NCBI GenBank assembly: GCA_021787665.1
Contig: JAJYLN010000006.1
Span: 1 to 64,000 of the forward strand
DNA length: 64,000 nucleotides
From: a bacterium
Lineage (GTDB): Bacteria; JAMCPX01
Direction: 5' to 3'
Shown here: positions 1 to 7,238 of the stretch, piece by piece
Layout: each line of letters begins with the position of its first letter
Position numbering within the stretch: position 1 is the stretch's first letter
Program-made: the position numbers and the translations under genes
The notes under the pieces: model-generated
What the model was told of the DNA's origin: nothing
The model's input: only the letters and a program-made list of their open reading frames with translations
The model's database searches: none

Positions 1-370
1 CACTGCTGCCTCCCGTAGGAGTCTGGACCGTGTTTAAGTTCCAGTGTGGCTGGTCGTCCTTCCAGACCAGCTACCGGTCATAGCCTTGGTGGGCCGTTAC
101 CTCACCAACAAGCTGATCGGACACAGGCCCATCTTTAGACGAAAGCTTGTAAACAGAGGCCTCTTTGCTGATCAACATCCCAGTTGATCAGATTATCCGG
201 TATTAGTCCGCCTTTCGGCGGGTTATCCCGGTTCTAAAGGTAGATTACCCATGCGTTACTCACCCGCTCGCCGCTTTACTCCTCCGATTGCTCGGAGTTT
301 CTCGCACGACTTGCATGTGTTATGCGTACCACCAGCGTTAGTCCTGAGCCAGGATCAAACTCTTAACAAG
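1..370 (-). rRNA. 16S ribosomal RNA, 5' part (truncated by window edge)
   Basis: The first 370 bases are the reverse complement of the 5' third of a bacterial 16S rRNA. The EUB338 target lies at 5-22 (complement of positions about 338-355 in E. coli numbering) and matches without mismatch. The conserved 27F site near the 5' end is at 344-363. By comparison with E. coli the mature 5' end should be close to 370. The gene reads leftward out of the window, so 23S, 5S and spacer tRNAs would lie outside it. The perfect EUB338 match argues against Planctomycetes and Verrucomicrobia. Confidence 0.98.
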
Positions 371-448
371 AAACTAGCTCAAAGAAATATAACTATCCAC
401 TATTCACTTATCAAAGAACTATCCCCTTTCCTTGCGGGGAGACTCATA

Positions 449-511
449 GTTACAACACAGCAAAAGGCACTTGTCAAGCATAATTTTAATCATGCCTTTT
501 TTGACTGGCAA
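449..511 (-). promoter_or_regulatory. tandem promoters of the rRNA operon
   Basis: Two sigma70-like promoters read toward the 16S gene. The distal one has -35 TTGCCA (511-506) and -10 TAAAAT (488-483) with a 17-base spacer. The proximal one has a perfect -35 TTGACA (477-472) and -10 TGTAAC (454-449), also with a 17-base spacer. Tandem promoters are usual for rRNA operons. A short G/C-rich hairpin at about 424-440 lies in the leader. Assignment rests on spacing and consensus only. Confidence 0.6.
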
Positions 512-530
512 GTGCGCCCGATTATGCATC

Positions 531-559
531 TTGCCGTACCCTACATACGTCATTATTAT
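531..559 (+). promoter_or_regulatory. promoter placing transcription start at the ATG of the CoA-binding protein gene
   Basis: -35 TTGCCG (531-536), 17-base spacer, -10 TATTAT (554-559), then 8 bases to the ATG at 568. No Shine-Dalgarno sequence lies between, so the transcript would be leaderless. It diverges from the rRNA promoters. Confidence 0.6.
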
Positions 560-567
560 AACGTCGT

Positions 568-966
568 ATGGATGAGATAAAAAAGATTTTGAAAGAGAGT
601 AAGACCGTAGCGGTCGTGGGGCTATCCCCAAAGGAAGACAGGCCGAGCTACCGGGTAGCGAGCTACCTGAAGTCCGTTGGATACAGGATCATACCGGTAA
701 ACCCGAATGTGAGTGAAGTGCTCGGCGAGAGGTCTTATGCAGACCTGGGATCTGTGCGTGAAAGGATCGACGTCGTAGACATCTTCAGAAAATCTGAAGA
801 TGTGCCGTCCATCGTCGACGAGGCGATAAAGCTCCGCGCACACGTCTGGATGCAGGAAGGCATAGTCAACGATCAGGCAGCTATGAAGGCGCGCGCGGCA
901 GGACTCCTTGTAGTCATGGACCGCTGTATGCTTAAAGAGCACAAAAAGCTCTCCGCAGTCCCGTAG
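568..966 (+). CDS. CoA-binding domain protein (YccU family)
   Basis: A 132-residue protein consisting of one Rossmann-type CoA-binding domain (CoA_binding_2). The N-terminal VAVVGLSPKEDRPSY segment and the following IIPVNPN strand are hallmarks of the YccU-like family, and the length is typical. Such proteins resemble the CoA-binding part of succinyl-CoA synthetase but have no ligase domain; their cellular role is not firmly known. It is monocistronic, divergent from the rRNA genes. The ATG at 568 is chosen because the family's N-terminus begins there and the promoter -10 lies only 8 bases upstream. Confidence 0.85.
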   Translation: MDEIKKILKESKTVAVVGLSPKEDRPSYRVASYLKSVGYRIIPVNPNVSEVLGERSYADLGSVRERIDVVDIFRKSEDVPSIVDEAIKLRAHVWMQEGIVNDQAAMKARAAGLLVVMDRCMLKEHKKLSAVP

Positions 967-1080
967 CCGGAAAGTACGCAGTCGTTACTCGTACCATGAA
1001 AGGCTGCCAAACCCTTGGTCAGGCAGCGGAAAATAGTAAGTCTCCAAAGATGAAGATTGCATGGAGACGGGTCCTGCCTC

Positions 1081-2052
1081 TCACGGCCATTGTGGCCCTT
1101 TGTATGGAAAGTATTGGGGACCTTTAGCAGCGCCGGACAGCTCGGTAACACTATTGCTACCCGCATTAGCTATCCATACATCCCCTGACCCGTCTATAGC
1201 TATGCCGCCGGGGTAACTCCCTGTATCATAGGTCGCCATCGTTGTACCGGTAGGACTTAATTCCATTACCCGGTTGCTGCCGCTGTTCACGACCCAGATG
1301 TTGTTCGCACTGTCAATGGCAATACTACCCGGGGTAAAGTCAACGCCGTACGTCCCTATGGTCGCACAGGCAGAACTCAATTCAGTTACCTCGTTGCCAT
1401 AAGCATCTGTTACCCATATATGCCCGGAGCCGTCTATAGCAACTGCATAGGGCCCGTTGCCCGCACTGCAGGTCGTGACGGTCGTGCCGGTGGGTGTTAA
1501 CTCTGTCACGGAATTGTTGCCATTATCAGCTATCCAGATATTCTCCTGGGCGTCTATGGCTATACCGTAAGGTGTTTTGCCAACCGGATAGCTCACGGGA
1601 TTCAAGCCGGTATAGCTCAACCTGGTCACCGTATCGTCGCCACTGTTTACGACCCAGATAGTACCATGGGCATCAATGGCCGTACCATAAGGGGATTTAC
1701 CTACCGTATACGTCCCTTGCACCATCCCTGTCGAATTCAGTTTCATGACATTATCGCTACCGTAATCGGAGACCCAGACATTACCGGAACTGTCTATGGC
1801 TAATGCATACGGGTTATTCCCAACGGTGTATGTCCCCTGAGTTACCCCGGTTGAATCCAGCTCCATAACATCGTTGCTGCCATAATCCGAGACCCAGATA
1901 TTACCTGAGCTGTCTATGGCTATACCATACGGGTTGCTGCCCACGCTGTAGGTATTCGTACTCGTATTGCTCTCGCAACCCGGTAGCATTGCCATACCTA
2001 TCATCGCAAACATGCCCAACATCATGATTGGATAGACGATTTTTCCCCGCAT
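1081..2052 (-). CDS. seven-repeat beta-propeller lipoprotein (NHL/streptogramin-lyase-like)
   Basis: A 323-residue secreted protein with a lipoprotein signal: MRGK start, hydrophobic stretch and lipobox LPGC near residue 26. The rest is seven consecutive repeats of about 40 residues, each of the form PYGIAIDSSGNIWVSDYGS followed by VxELxxTG. Seven such units would close one seven-bladed propeller. The repeats resemble NHL and Vgb (virginiamycin B lyase) repeats, but no lyase catalytic residues could be identified, so binding or scaffolding is as likely as enzymatic activity. The DNA repeats with a period of 120 bases. A strong Shine-Dalgarno sequence (AAGGAG) precedes the ATG. Location should be the outer or inner membrane facing the periplasm, or the cell surface. 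Confidence 0.8.
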   Translation of the reverse strand: MRGKIVYPIMMLGMFAMIGMAMLPGCESNTSTNTYSVGSNPYGIAIDSSGNIWVSDYGSNDVMELDSTGVTQGTYTVGNNPYALAIDSSGNVWVSDYGSDNVMKLNSTGMVQGTYTVGKSPYGTAIDAHGTIWVVNSGDDTVTRLSYTGLNPVSYPVGKTPYGIAIDAQENIWIADNGNNSVTELTPTGTTVTTCSAGNGPYAVAIDGSGHIWVTDAYGNEVTELSSACATIGTYGVDFTPGSIAIDSANNIWVVNSGSNRVMELSPTGTTMATYDTGSYPGGIAIDGSGDVWIANAGSNSVTELSGAAKGPQYFPYKGPQWP

Positions 2053-2181
2053 CGTAATCTCCTTCCCGTGTTTTCATCACGCATAACACGCAGCAGCATG
2101 ACGGTCATCTACCCCTGTATCGTATTGATGATACCGTTCAGATAAACAGTAAGCTCTTTGAGATACCTGCCGCCCATCCCT

Positions 2182-2502
2182 CTACTTTTCCTTCAGGATA
2201 CCGAGCAGATCTTTTGTCTCGACCATCAGATATTTTGTTCCTTCATGATCTATCTCCGTGGCGCCGTATTTTGCATAGATGACCTTGTCGCCCACCGTAT
2301 AACCCTTATCGTGAGACGGCTTTTTTTTCGGCACTTTCTTGCCGTCCTCTATGCAGCACGTCGACTCTGGCCCGATGGCCTCGATAACCCCCACCTGGGG
2401 TCTTTCTTTGGCCGTTTCAGGAATAATGATAGAGCCCTTTTTCTGCTCTTTATCTTCCATGGGTCTTATTAAAACCCTGTCTATCATAGGCTGTATTTTC
2501 AT
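2182..2502 (-). CDS. groES: co-chaperonin GroES (10 kDa chaperonin)
   Basis: A 106-residue protein matching the GroES fold throughout: IQPMIDRVLIRPMEDKEQ at the N-terminus, a mobile-loop region ending in SIIIPETAKERPQ, then GDKVIYAKYGATEI and a C-terminal strand YLMVETKDLLGI. It caps the GroEL folding chamber. The loop between residues 45 and 70 is somewhat longer and more basic than usual and carries an unusual CC pair. AAGGAG lies 7 bases before the ATG. No groEL follows: downstream on the same strand comes the propeller lipoprotein. Either groEL lies elsewhere or this is a second, orphan GroES. Confidence 0.93.
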   Translation of the reverse strand: MKIQPMIDRVLIRPMEDKEQKKGSIIIPETAKERPQVGVIEAIGPESTCCIEDGKKVPKKKPSHDKGYTVGDKVIYAKYGATEIDHEGTKYLMVETKDLLGILKEK

Positions 2503-2514
2503 TGGGGTCTCCTT

Positions 2515-2580
2515 TTAATGTTTCCTTTTTACCTCGGATCTTACGGGCTTTCGTTTGTTGTGGTTGAGCATGGTATTCAT
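2515..2580 (-). CDS. possible 21-residue leader peptide upstream of groES
   Basis: A short reading frame (MNTMLNHNKRKPVRSEVKRK, then H and stop) sits between the groES promoter and the groES Shine-Dalgarno site. It has an AGGAG three bases before its ATG, is rich in Lys and Arg, and its TAA ends 12 bases before the groES ATG. It could be a regulatory leader or coupling ORF, or chance. No homologue is known to me. Confidence 0.35.
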   Translation of the reverse strand: MNTMLNHNKRKPVRSEVKRKH

Positions 2581-2594
2581 GTTCTCCTGCACAA

Positions 2595-2623
2595 GACATA
2601 CTATATGATTATTTTGTGGTCAA
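2595..2623 (-). promoter_or_regulatory. putative groES promoter
   Basis: -35 TTGACC (2623-2618), 17-base spacer, -10 TATGTC (2600-2595). The predicted start near 2588 gives an 8-base leader before the 21-codon ORF. No CIRCE inverted repeat (HrcA operator) is visible between here and groES. Confidence 0.45.
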
Positions 2624-2655
2624 TGGTATTGGTTCTGACCTATCTCCTTTGCTTG

Positions 2656-2680
2656 CCGCGGAGCGCCACCGCGGAGCGCC
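2656..2680 (+). repeat. short direct repeat in a 250-base gene-free stretch
   Basis: The 12-base unit CCGCGGAGCGCC occurs twice, separated by one A. A degenerate relative (CCGCGGAGCGG) recurs near 2858 just before the next start codon. The surrounding stretch 2624-2870 is open on both strands but shows no protein I recognise and no ribosome-binding site. Confidence 0.5.
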
Positions 2681-2870
2681 CCCATTGACAAACGCACCAC
2701 AACGAAGTAGAAGAACGTACGAAAGATTGTTATGGCATGACCTTATTTTTGAGAATTTCAAGCGAGGATTCCAAGACATTCTCATGGACAAACAACTTCC
2801 TCAATCAGCACTAATCCGTTTAGGGGATGGCGGAAAGAGAGAGAGCCGAGCTAAGGTCCGCGGAGCGGCC

Positions 2871-3923
2871 ATGCGGGCGTTCATCATCCTTGGTGCCCTT
2901 GTGCTCATTGGATGCGCGAAAAAGGCGGCCTCACCGAATATCGGGTGTACCGATCCATCTAATACATCGAGCGGTATCACGTGTGAGTACCTCGCCCAGC
3001 AAGACGCCACATGGCGTCCTGCAACCGATTCCCCTGTCGGTTTCTCGGTAGTCCTCACCGACGCGGGCTACGACAACATCCAGACGGGCGGGTTCGCGGC
3101 CGCCCAGGCACAGCTCGCGATGCTACTCAAGACGGGCGCGTCATGCGTCAGAATCGACATCGGTTACGACGCGTGGCTCAGCAACCAGCAGAACATACAG
3201 GCTGACATCACCAGTTTAATCGATCAGATACGCCGTGCAGGAAAGTGTCTCATCATAGCCGACGCGGCTGCCGAGCGCTATCGCACGTACCCGCTTCCGT
3301 GGACACAGTTCCAACAGGCGTGGATCCAGCGCGTCAAGACGCTGTATGCGTTGTATAAACCCGATTTCTATATTCTCGTGAAGGAGCCGGGCTGGTACGT
3401 TCCTATGGTCTCGGACTCCCTGACGAACCCGGATTTTCAGAATCTATCGACGTGGGTAACGCTGGTGCAAAACCTCGAAGCCGCGGCGCCGAACAGCAAG
3501 GACGGGGTAGCGATCGAGGGGGGGTATTCCCGCAACGCGTCAGCCCCTGTTCGTGAGCTTCTTGCGGTCCGTCGCGGCGCTTCCGGGTACCGACTTCATC
3601 GGCTTCGATCAGTACGGGTCCAACGACCAGATGCTCGACATCTCGCTCATCGGTCAAGTTCAGACCACGAAGAACGTCTGGATCGCCGAAGCGTGGAGCA
3701 CCGATCACCCGAGTATCGTGTTCGACCCATCGCGTGCGTCGCTCGATGCGACCTGGATGCGGGTGGAATATGATTACGCGCAGTATGTCCATGCCGACAA
3801 TGTGATTCCATTCTACGACGGGGCTTTGCCTCGTACTCGCAGCCTCCCGACTACACGAAGCGTACACCCGTTTTCTATACGTTCCAGCAGCTCGCGACAA
3901 CGTACGGGACCGCCGTGCGGTGA
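2871..3923 (+). pseudogene. lipoprotein with glycoside-hydrolase-like TIM-barrel sequence, interrupted by two frameshifts
   Basis: Starts MRAFIILGALVLIGC, a lipoprotein signal with lipobox. Three frames must be joined to read through. Frame 1 runs to about 3520-3550, where a run of seven G (3518-3524) is a likely slip point. Frame 2 continues through LPGTDFIGFDQYGSND and WIAEAWS. A second shift near 3820 leads to the C-terminus YTFQQLATTYGTAVR and a stop at 3921-3923. The pattern ILVKEPGWY followed later by WIAEAW resembles the acid/base and nucleophile Glu positions of clan GH-A barrels, but this is inference from short motifs. It may be a genuine pseudogene or a sequencing/assembly error; GC content is high here and the intact frames show no other decay. 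Confidence 0.6.
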
Positions 3924-4001
3924 TTCATGCCCTGCTCATCTTCATGCCAAACCGATGAGCCGAGTCTTCTTTAATTTCATTATTCACCATTATATTTTTT
4001 C

Positions 4002-4478
4002 TTATGAATCTTGCTTACGCAATGCTCCCTTAATTACAAAAAAAGAACCCCGAATCGTTCCGGCAAGTTTAGACTTCTGCCTTGCAAACTTAAACTTGCC
4101 CAACTCCTTCGGTACCTCCATCCCCTCGGAAAGCTTGAAACCAACAGCTCTCTTCTTTGGGTCATCAACCGTATACATGACATTGACCTCAAGACCATCC
4201 TCAAAAAAGACGAAGGCCCACTTTATATTTTTTACTTGAAAGCGGGAGGTTTCTAACGATTTTGCAGCAAACTCAATACCTCGCTCTTCTTTTAAAATTC
4301 GGTTCACGTAGTCGAGTGTTTCACGGCTTTCGCTTGCTGGTACAACCGTAAATTCATGCTGGTATTTGTTCATGAAGTAGCGGGCTTCATTGGCACGTAA
4401 GCCAGCAAGAGCTTCTGCTACCGGTGAAGACTCCAAACCGACCGTAGACACCTGTATAAAATCAACGACAAAGGACAT
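4002..4478 (-). CDS. hypothetical protein, 158 residues
   Basis: I do not recognise the family. The protein is soluble, with no signal peptide or membrane segment. It begins MSFVVDFIQVSTVGLESSPV, has a Glu-rich helical middle (RETLDYVNRILKEERGIEFAAKSL) and a basic C-terminal half. A GAGGTG Shine-Dalgarno element lies about 9 bases before the ATG, supporting real translation. It is monocistronic; upstream on the same strand is tRNA-Met. The gene is AT-richer than the interrupted lipoprotein next to it, so it may have been acquired separately. Confidence 0.7.
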   Translation of the reverse strand: MSFVVDFIQVSTVGLESSPVAEALAGLRANEARYFMNKYQHEFTVVPASESRETLDYVNRILKEERGIEFAAKSLETSRFQVKNIKWAFVFFEDGLEVNVMYTVDDPKKRAVGFKLSEGMEVPKELGKFKFARQKSKLAGTIRGSFFVIKGALRKQDS

Positions 4479-4632
4479 ATCTTTTTCACCTCACTTCCTT
4501 TACTTGAGAATACCTGGTTCCTGGCATAAATGAACTTCTTTTTTTTAAGGTAGTCAAATTTCAGTTTTGAGTAAGGATCATCAGAAGATCCTCTCTATCT
4601 CCTGCCCGTCTGCCTCAGAGCCATAAAAAGAA

Positions 4633-4705
4633 TGGCGGTGCAGGGAATCGAACCCCGGACATAGGGCTTATGAGACCCCCGCTCTACCAACTGAGCTACA
4701 CCGCC
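4633..4705 (-). tRNA. tRNA-Met (CAT anticodon, elongator type)
   Basis: A complete cloverleaf on the minus strand: acceptor stem GGCGGTG/CACCGCC, D arm GCTCAGTTGGTAGAGC, anticodon loop CTCATAA, and T arm with GGTTCGATTCC. The discriminator base is A at 4633 and CCA is not encoded. The fully paired first acceptor base pair (G-C) argues against initiator tRNA. A CAT anticodon could in principle be a lysidine-modified tRNA-Ile, but the overall sequence is closest to elongator Met. Confidence 0.95.
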
Positions 4706-4811
4706 GTTACGGATCATGATCTTATGTATTGATCACGTGAGCACGTGTCAAGGAAAGAAGCAACATTGACAATCGTATACACAAATTATACTCCATAGGG
4801 GAGGAGTTTTT

Positions 4812-5984
4812 ATGTTTTATATCGCTAACGAAGATGACATAAGGAACGGCAGGGTCACGGACGTCTACTTCGAAAGGGCATCGCAGATACTCACAGCAAG
4901 GGGCCTCACAAAACACGTGGCCATGGAGATCAGGACAAAGGTCCTCCCGGCAAACTGGGAATGGGCGGTTTTCTCCGGCCTCGAAGAGATCATGGAACTC
5001 TTGAAGGGCAGGCCTGTCGACGTACGCGCAGTACCCGAGGGAACCATCTTCTCGCCCTATGATCCGGTGATGGAGATCCAGGGCAACTACGCGGACTTCG
5101 GAGCCTACGAGACCGAGATCCTCGGCCTCATGTGTCAGGCGAGCGGCATCGCCACGCGCTCGGCACGGGTCAAACTCGCGGCCGGGTTCAAGCCCGTTTT
5201 CAGCTTCGGCGCGCGGCGCATGCACCCTGCAATAGCCCCGATGATCGAGCGCAGCGCATACATCGGCGGGTGTGATGGGGTGTCCGTGGGCCTAGATGCT
5301 GAAAAGATCGGGATAAAGCCATCCGGCACCATGCCCCACGCGCTCATCCTGCTCGTGGGCGATACGGTACGCGCGGCCGTCTATTTCGACGAAGTCATAG
5401 ACAGATCGGTACCGAGGCTGATACTCATAGACACGTTCAACGATGAGAAGTTCGAGGCGATCTGCGTGGCAGAGGCGCTCAGGGACAGGCTGTACGGCGT
5501 ACGACTCGACACCCCGGGCTCACGCAGGGGCAATATGGTGCAGATCGTCAAAGAAACGAAATGGGAACTCGGCCTGCGGGGCCATGGCGACGTAAAGGTC
5601 ATGGTCAGCGGAGGGCTCGACGAAGACAAGGTCGGGGAGCTGCAGAAATTCGTTGATCTTTTCGGCATCGGCACCTATATTTCTAATTCGCCGGTCGTGG
5701 ATTTCGCCATGGATATAGTCGAGATAGAGCACAAGCCCTCTGCGAAGCGCGGCAAAGAGTCCGGGAGAAAGACCTTGCTGAGATGTAAAGGATGCGGCGG
5801 ACGTACGGTATTGGCCTATCCCGGCGACATCACGGTATGTGCAGCATGTGGGGGAACGCTCGAGGATATCATGAGGCCGGTCATGACACAGGGGCAGGTC
5901 ATTGCGGATCTGCCGTCAGCAAGCAGGATACGGGATACGGTACTGAACGAAATAAAGGAATACAGTGTAAAGGAGAAAAGATGA
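4812..5984 (+). CDS. pncB: nicotinate phosphoribosyltransferase with C-terminal zinc ribbon
   Basis: 390 residues. Converts nicotinate and PRPP to nicotinate mononucleotide in NAD salvage (Preiss-Handler route). The NAPRTase/quinolinate-PRTase barrel is evident from FSFGARRMHPAIAPMIERSA, the SVGLDAEKIGIKPSGTMPHAL segment, DTFNDEK, GVRLDTPGSRRGN and VMVSGGLDEDKV. The last 70 residues hold a four-Cys zinc ribbon (CKGCGG, then CAACGG), as in archaeal and Thermoplasma-type short NAPRTs. A strong GGGGAGGAG precedes the ATG. The stop overlaps the next ATG (ATGA), so it is co-translated with the sugar phosphatase gene. Confidence 0.92.
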   Translation: MFYIANEDDIRNGRVTDVYFERASQILTARGLTKHVAMEIRTKVLPANWEWAVFSGLEEIMELLKGRPVDVRAVPEGTIFSPYDPVMEIQGNYADFGAYETEILGLMCQASGIATRSARVKLAAGFKPVFSFGARRMHPAIAPMIERSAYIGGCDGVSVGLDAEKIGIKPSGTMPHALILLVGDTVRAAVYFDEVIDRSVPRLILIDTFNDEKFEAICVAEALRDRLYGVRLDTPGSRRGNMVQIVKETKWELGLRGHGDVKVMVSGGLDEDKVGELQKFVDLFGIGTYISNSPVVDFAMDIVEIEHKPSAKRGKESGRKTLLRCKGCGGRTVLAYPGDITVCAACGGTLEDIMRPVMTQGQVIADLPSASRIRDTVLNEIKEYSVKEKR

Positions 5985-7084
5985 AAATAACAATAACGGC
6001 CATTAAGGCGGACATCGGCAGCATCGGAGGGCACATAAAGCCGAGCAAGCGGGTCATCGAGCGGGTGAAGGAGTATGTTTCTACCGAGGGCGGAGGCATG
6101 CTCATAGACTCCTACATATCTTCCACAGGCGACGACATCGCCATACTGATGACGCACGAAAGGGGCACTGGCAACGAGAAGATCCATCAGCTCGCATGGA
6201 ACGCCTTTAAAGAAGGTACCGAGGTCGCGAAAGAACAGGGGCTCTACGGTGCTGGACAGGACCTTCTCAAGTCCGCCTTCTCGGGGAACGTGAAGGGACT
6301 CGGCCCGGCCGTGGCAGAGATGGAAATAGAGGAGAGAAAGAGCGAGCCGTTCCTTTTCTTTGCCGCAGACAAGACAGACCCCGGGGCGTACAACCTCCCG
6401 CTGTACCTGTCGTTCACGGACCCGATGTACTGTGCAGGGCTCCTTCTGAACCAGCAGTTGAGCAAGGGGTTCAAGTTCGTGATCATGGACGTGGAGCACG
6501 TAGAGGCGGACAGGGTCATAGAGCTCGATACGCCGGAAGAGATCTACAGCCTCGCCTCGCTGCTCAGGGATAACCAGAGGTTCGTCGTCGAGGCGATTTA
6601 CTCGAGACACGATCAGTCCCAGGCCGTTGCGGTGAGCACCTCGAGGCTCCACAACATCGCGGGCACCTACACGGGCAAGGACGACCCGATCATGCTCGTC
6701 AGGGTCCAGGGTAACTTCGCCGCAACCGGCGAGGTCCTTTCTACCTTCAGTATAGGACATTATGTTGCAGGCTTCATGCGGGGCAGCCATAACGGCCCTT
6801 TGATGCCGGTCAAAATTAACTCCACCATATCGTACTTCGACGGCCCGCCCATCGTGTCGTGTCACGCATTCTCGGTGCACAATGGCAAGCTGACCGAACC
6901 GGTCGACGCATTCGACCACCCATTCTGGGACCACGTCAGAGGCAAGGTCTCCGAGAAGGCGATGGAGATCAGGAGACAGGGCTTCTCCGGCCCGGCAATG
7001 CTCCCGTACGGAGAGCTCGAGTATGGCGGCATTGTCGAGATCATGAAGAAGCTCGAGAAGAGGTTCCAGGTAAGGAACAAATGA
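5981..7084 (+). CDS. fructose 1,6-bisphosphate aldolase/phosphatase (class V FBPase, archaeal type)
   Basis: 367 residues starting MKITITAIKADIGSIGGH, the diagnostic N-terminus of the bifunctional FBP aldolase/phosphatase in which Asp and His near residues 11 and 18 bind catalytic metals. Further family signatures are LLIDSYISSTGDD-like metal-site text, FFAADKTDPGAYNLPLY, FCxSPMYCAG-like DPMYCAGLLLNQQLSKGF, and DGPPIVSCHAFSVHNGKLT near the C-terminus. The enzyme makes fructose 6-phosphate directly from triose phosphates and so works only in gluconeogenesis. It is known from archaea and deep-branching or anaerobic bacteria. The true start is 5981 (AAAGGAG just upstream); a longer upstream frame is spurious. 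Confidence 0.95.
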   Translation: MKITITAIKADIGSIGGHIKPSKRVIERVKEYVSTEGGGMLIDSYISSTGDDIAILMTHERGTGNEKIHQLAWNAFKEGTEVAKEQGLYGAGQDLLKSAFSGNVKGLGPAVAEMEIEERKSEPFLFFAADKTDPGAYNLPLYLSFTDPMYCAGLLLNQQLSKGFKFVIMDVEHVEADRVIELDTPEEIYSLASLLRDNQRFVVEAIYSRHDQSQAVAVSTSRLHNIAGTYTGKDDPIMLVRVQGNFAATGEVLSTFSIGHYVAGFMRGSHNGPLMPVKINSTISYFDGPPIVSCHAFSVHNGKLTEPVDAFDHPFWDHVRGKVSEKAMEIRRQGFSGPAMLPYGELEYGGIVEIMKKLEKRFQVRNK

Positions 7085-7152
7085 AACAAGAAAAAATCGT
7101 AACTCCCGATCCAGCTCGACCCAAGCCCCGCTTGCGTACCCCGTGTGTCCGT

Positions 7153-7225
7153 CCTCTTAATCTAAGAGGGGTAACGCTGAAGCATACCAAGAGAACTCTT
7201 AAGTTTCCCTCTTAAGATAAGAGGG
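7153..7225 (+). repeat. two copies of a short hairpin before the aldehyde dehydrogenase gene
   Basis: CCTCTTA-ATC-TAAGAGG at 7153-7169 and CCCTCTTA-AGA-TAAGAGGG at 7207-7225 are perfect small hairpins with the same arms. A further CTCTTAAG half-arm lies near 7196-7203. They fill the 154-base gap between two genes of one apparent operon and end 13 bases before the next ATG, so they may affect mRNA processing or translation of the downstream gene. Confidence 0.6.
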
Positions 7226-7238
7226 ACGGAAGGGCGTT

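Noticed and set aside
4633-4705. initiator tRNA or lysidine tRNA-Ile instead of elongator tRNA-Met
   Set aside because: First acceptor pair is G-C and the body resembles elongator Met; the Ile2 possibility cannot be fully excluded but is less likely.
5816-6934. 372-codon open frame opposite the FBP aldolase/phosphatase
   Set aside because: Shadow of a strongly biased, GC-rich coding region; it has no family features.
7081-7215. 44-codon frame overlapping the FBP aldolase/phosphatase stop
   Set aside because: It starts with an ATGA overlap but consists of Pro/Arg/Lys-rich text across the hairpin region and has no family or conserved features; the gap is better explained as a regulatory spacer.
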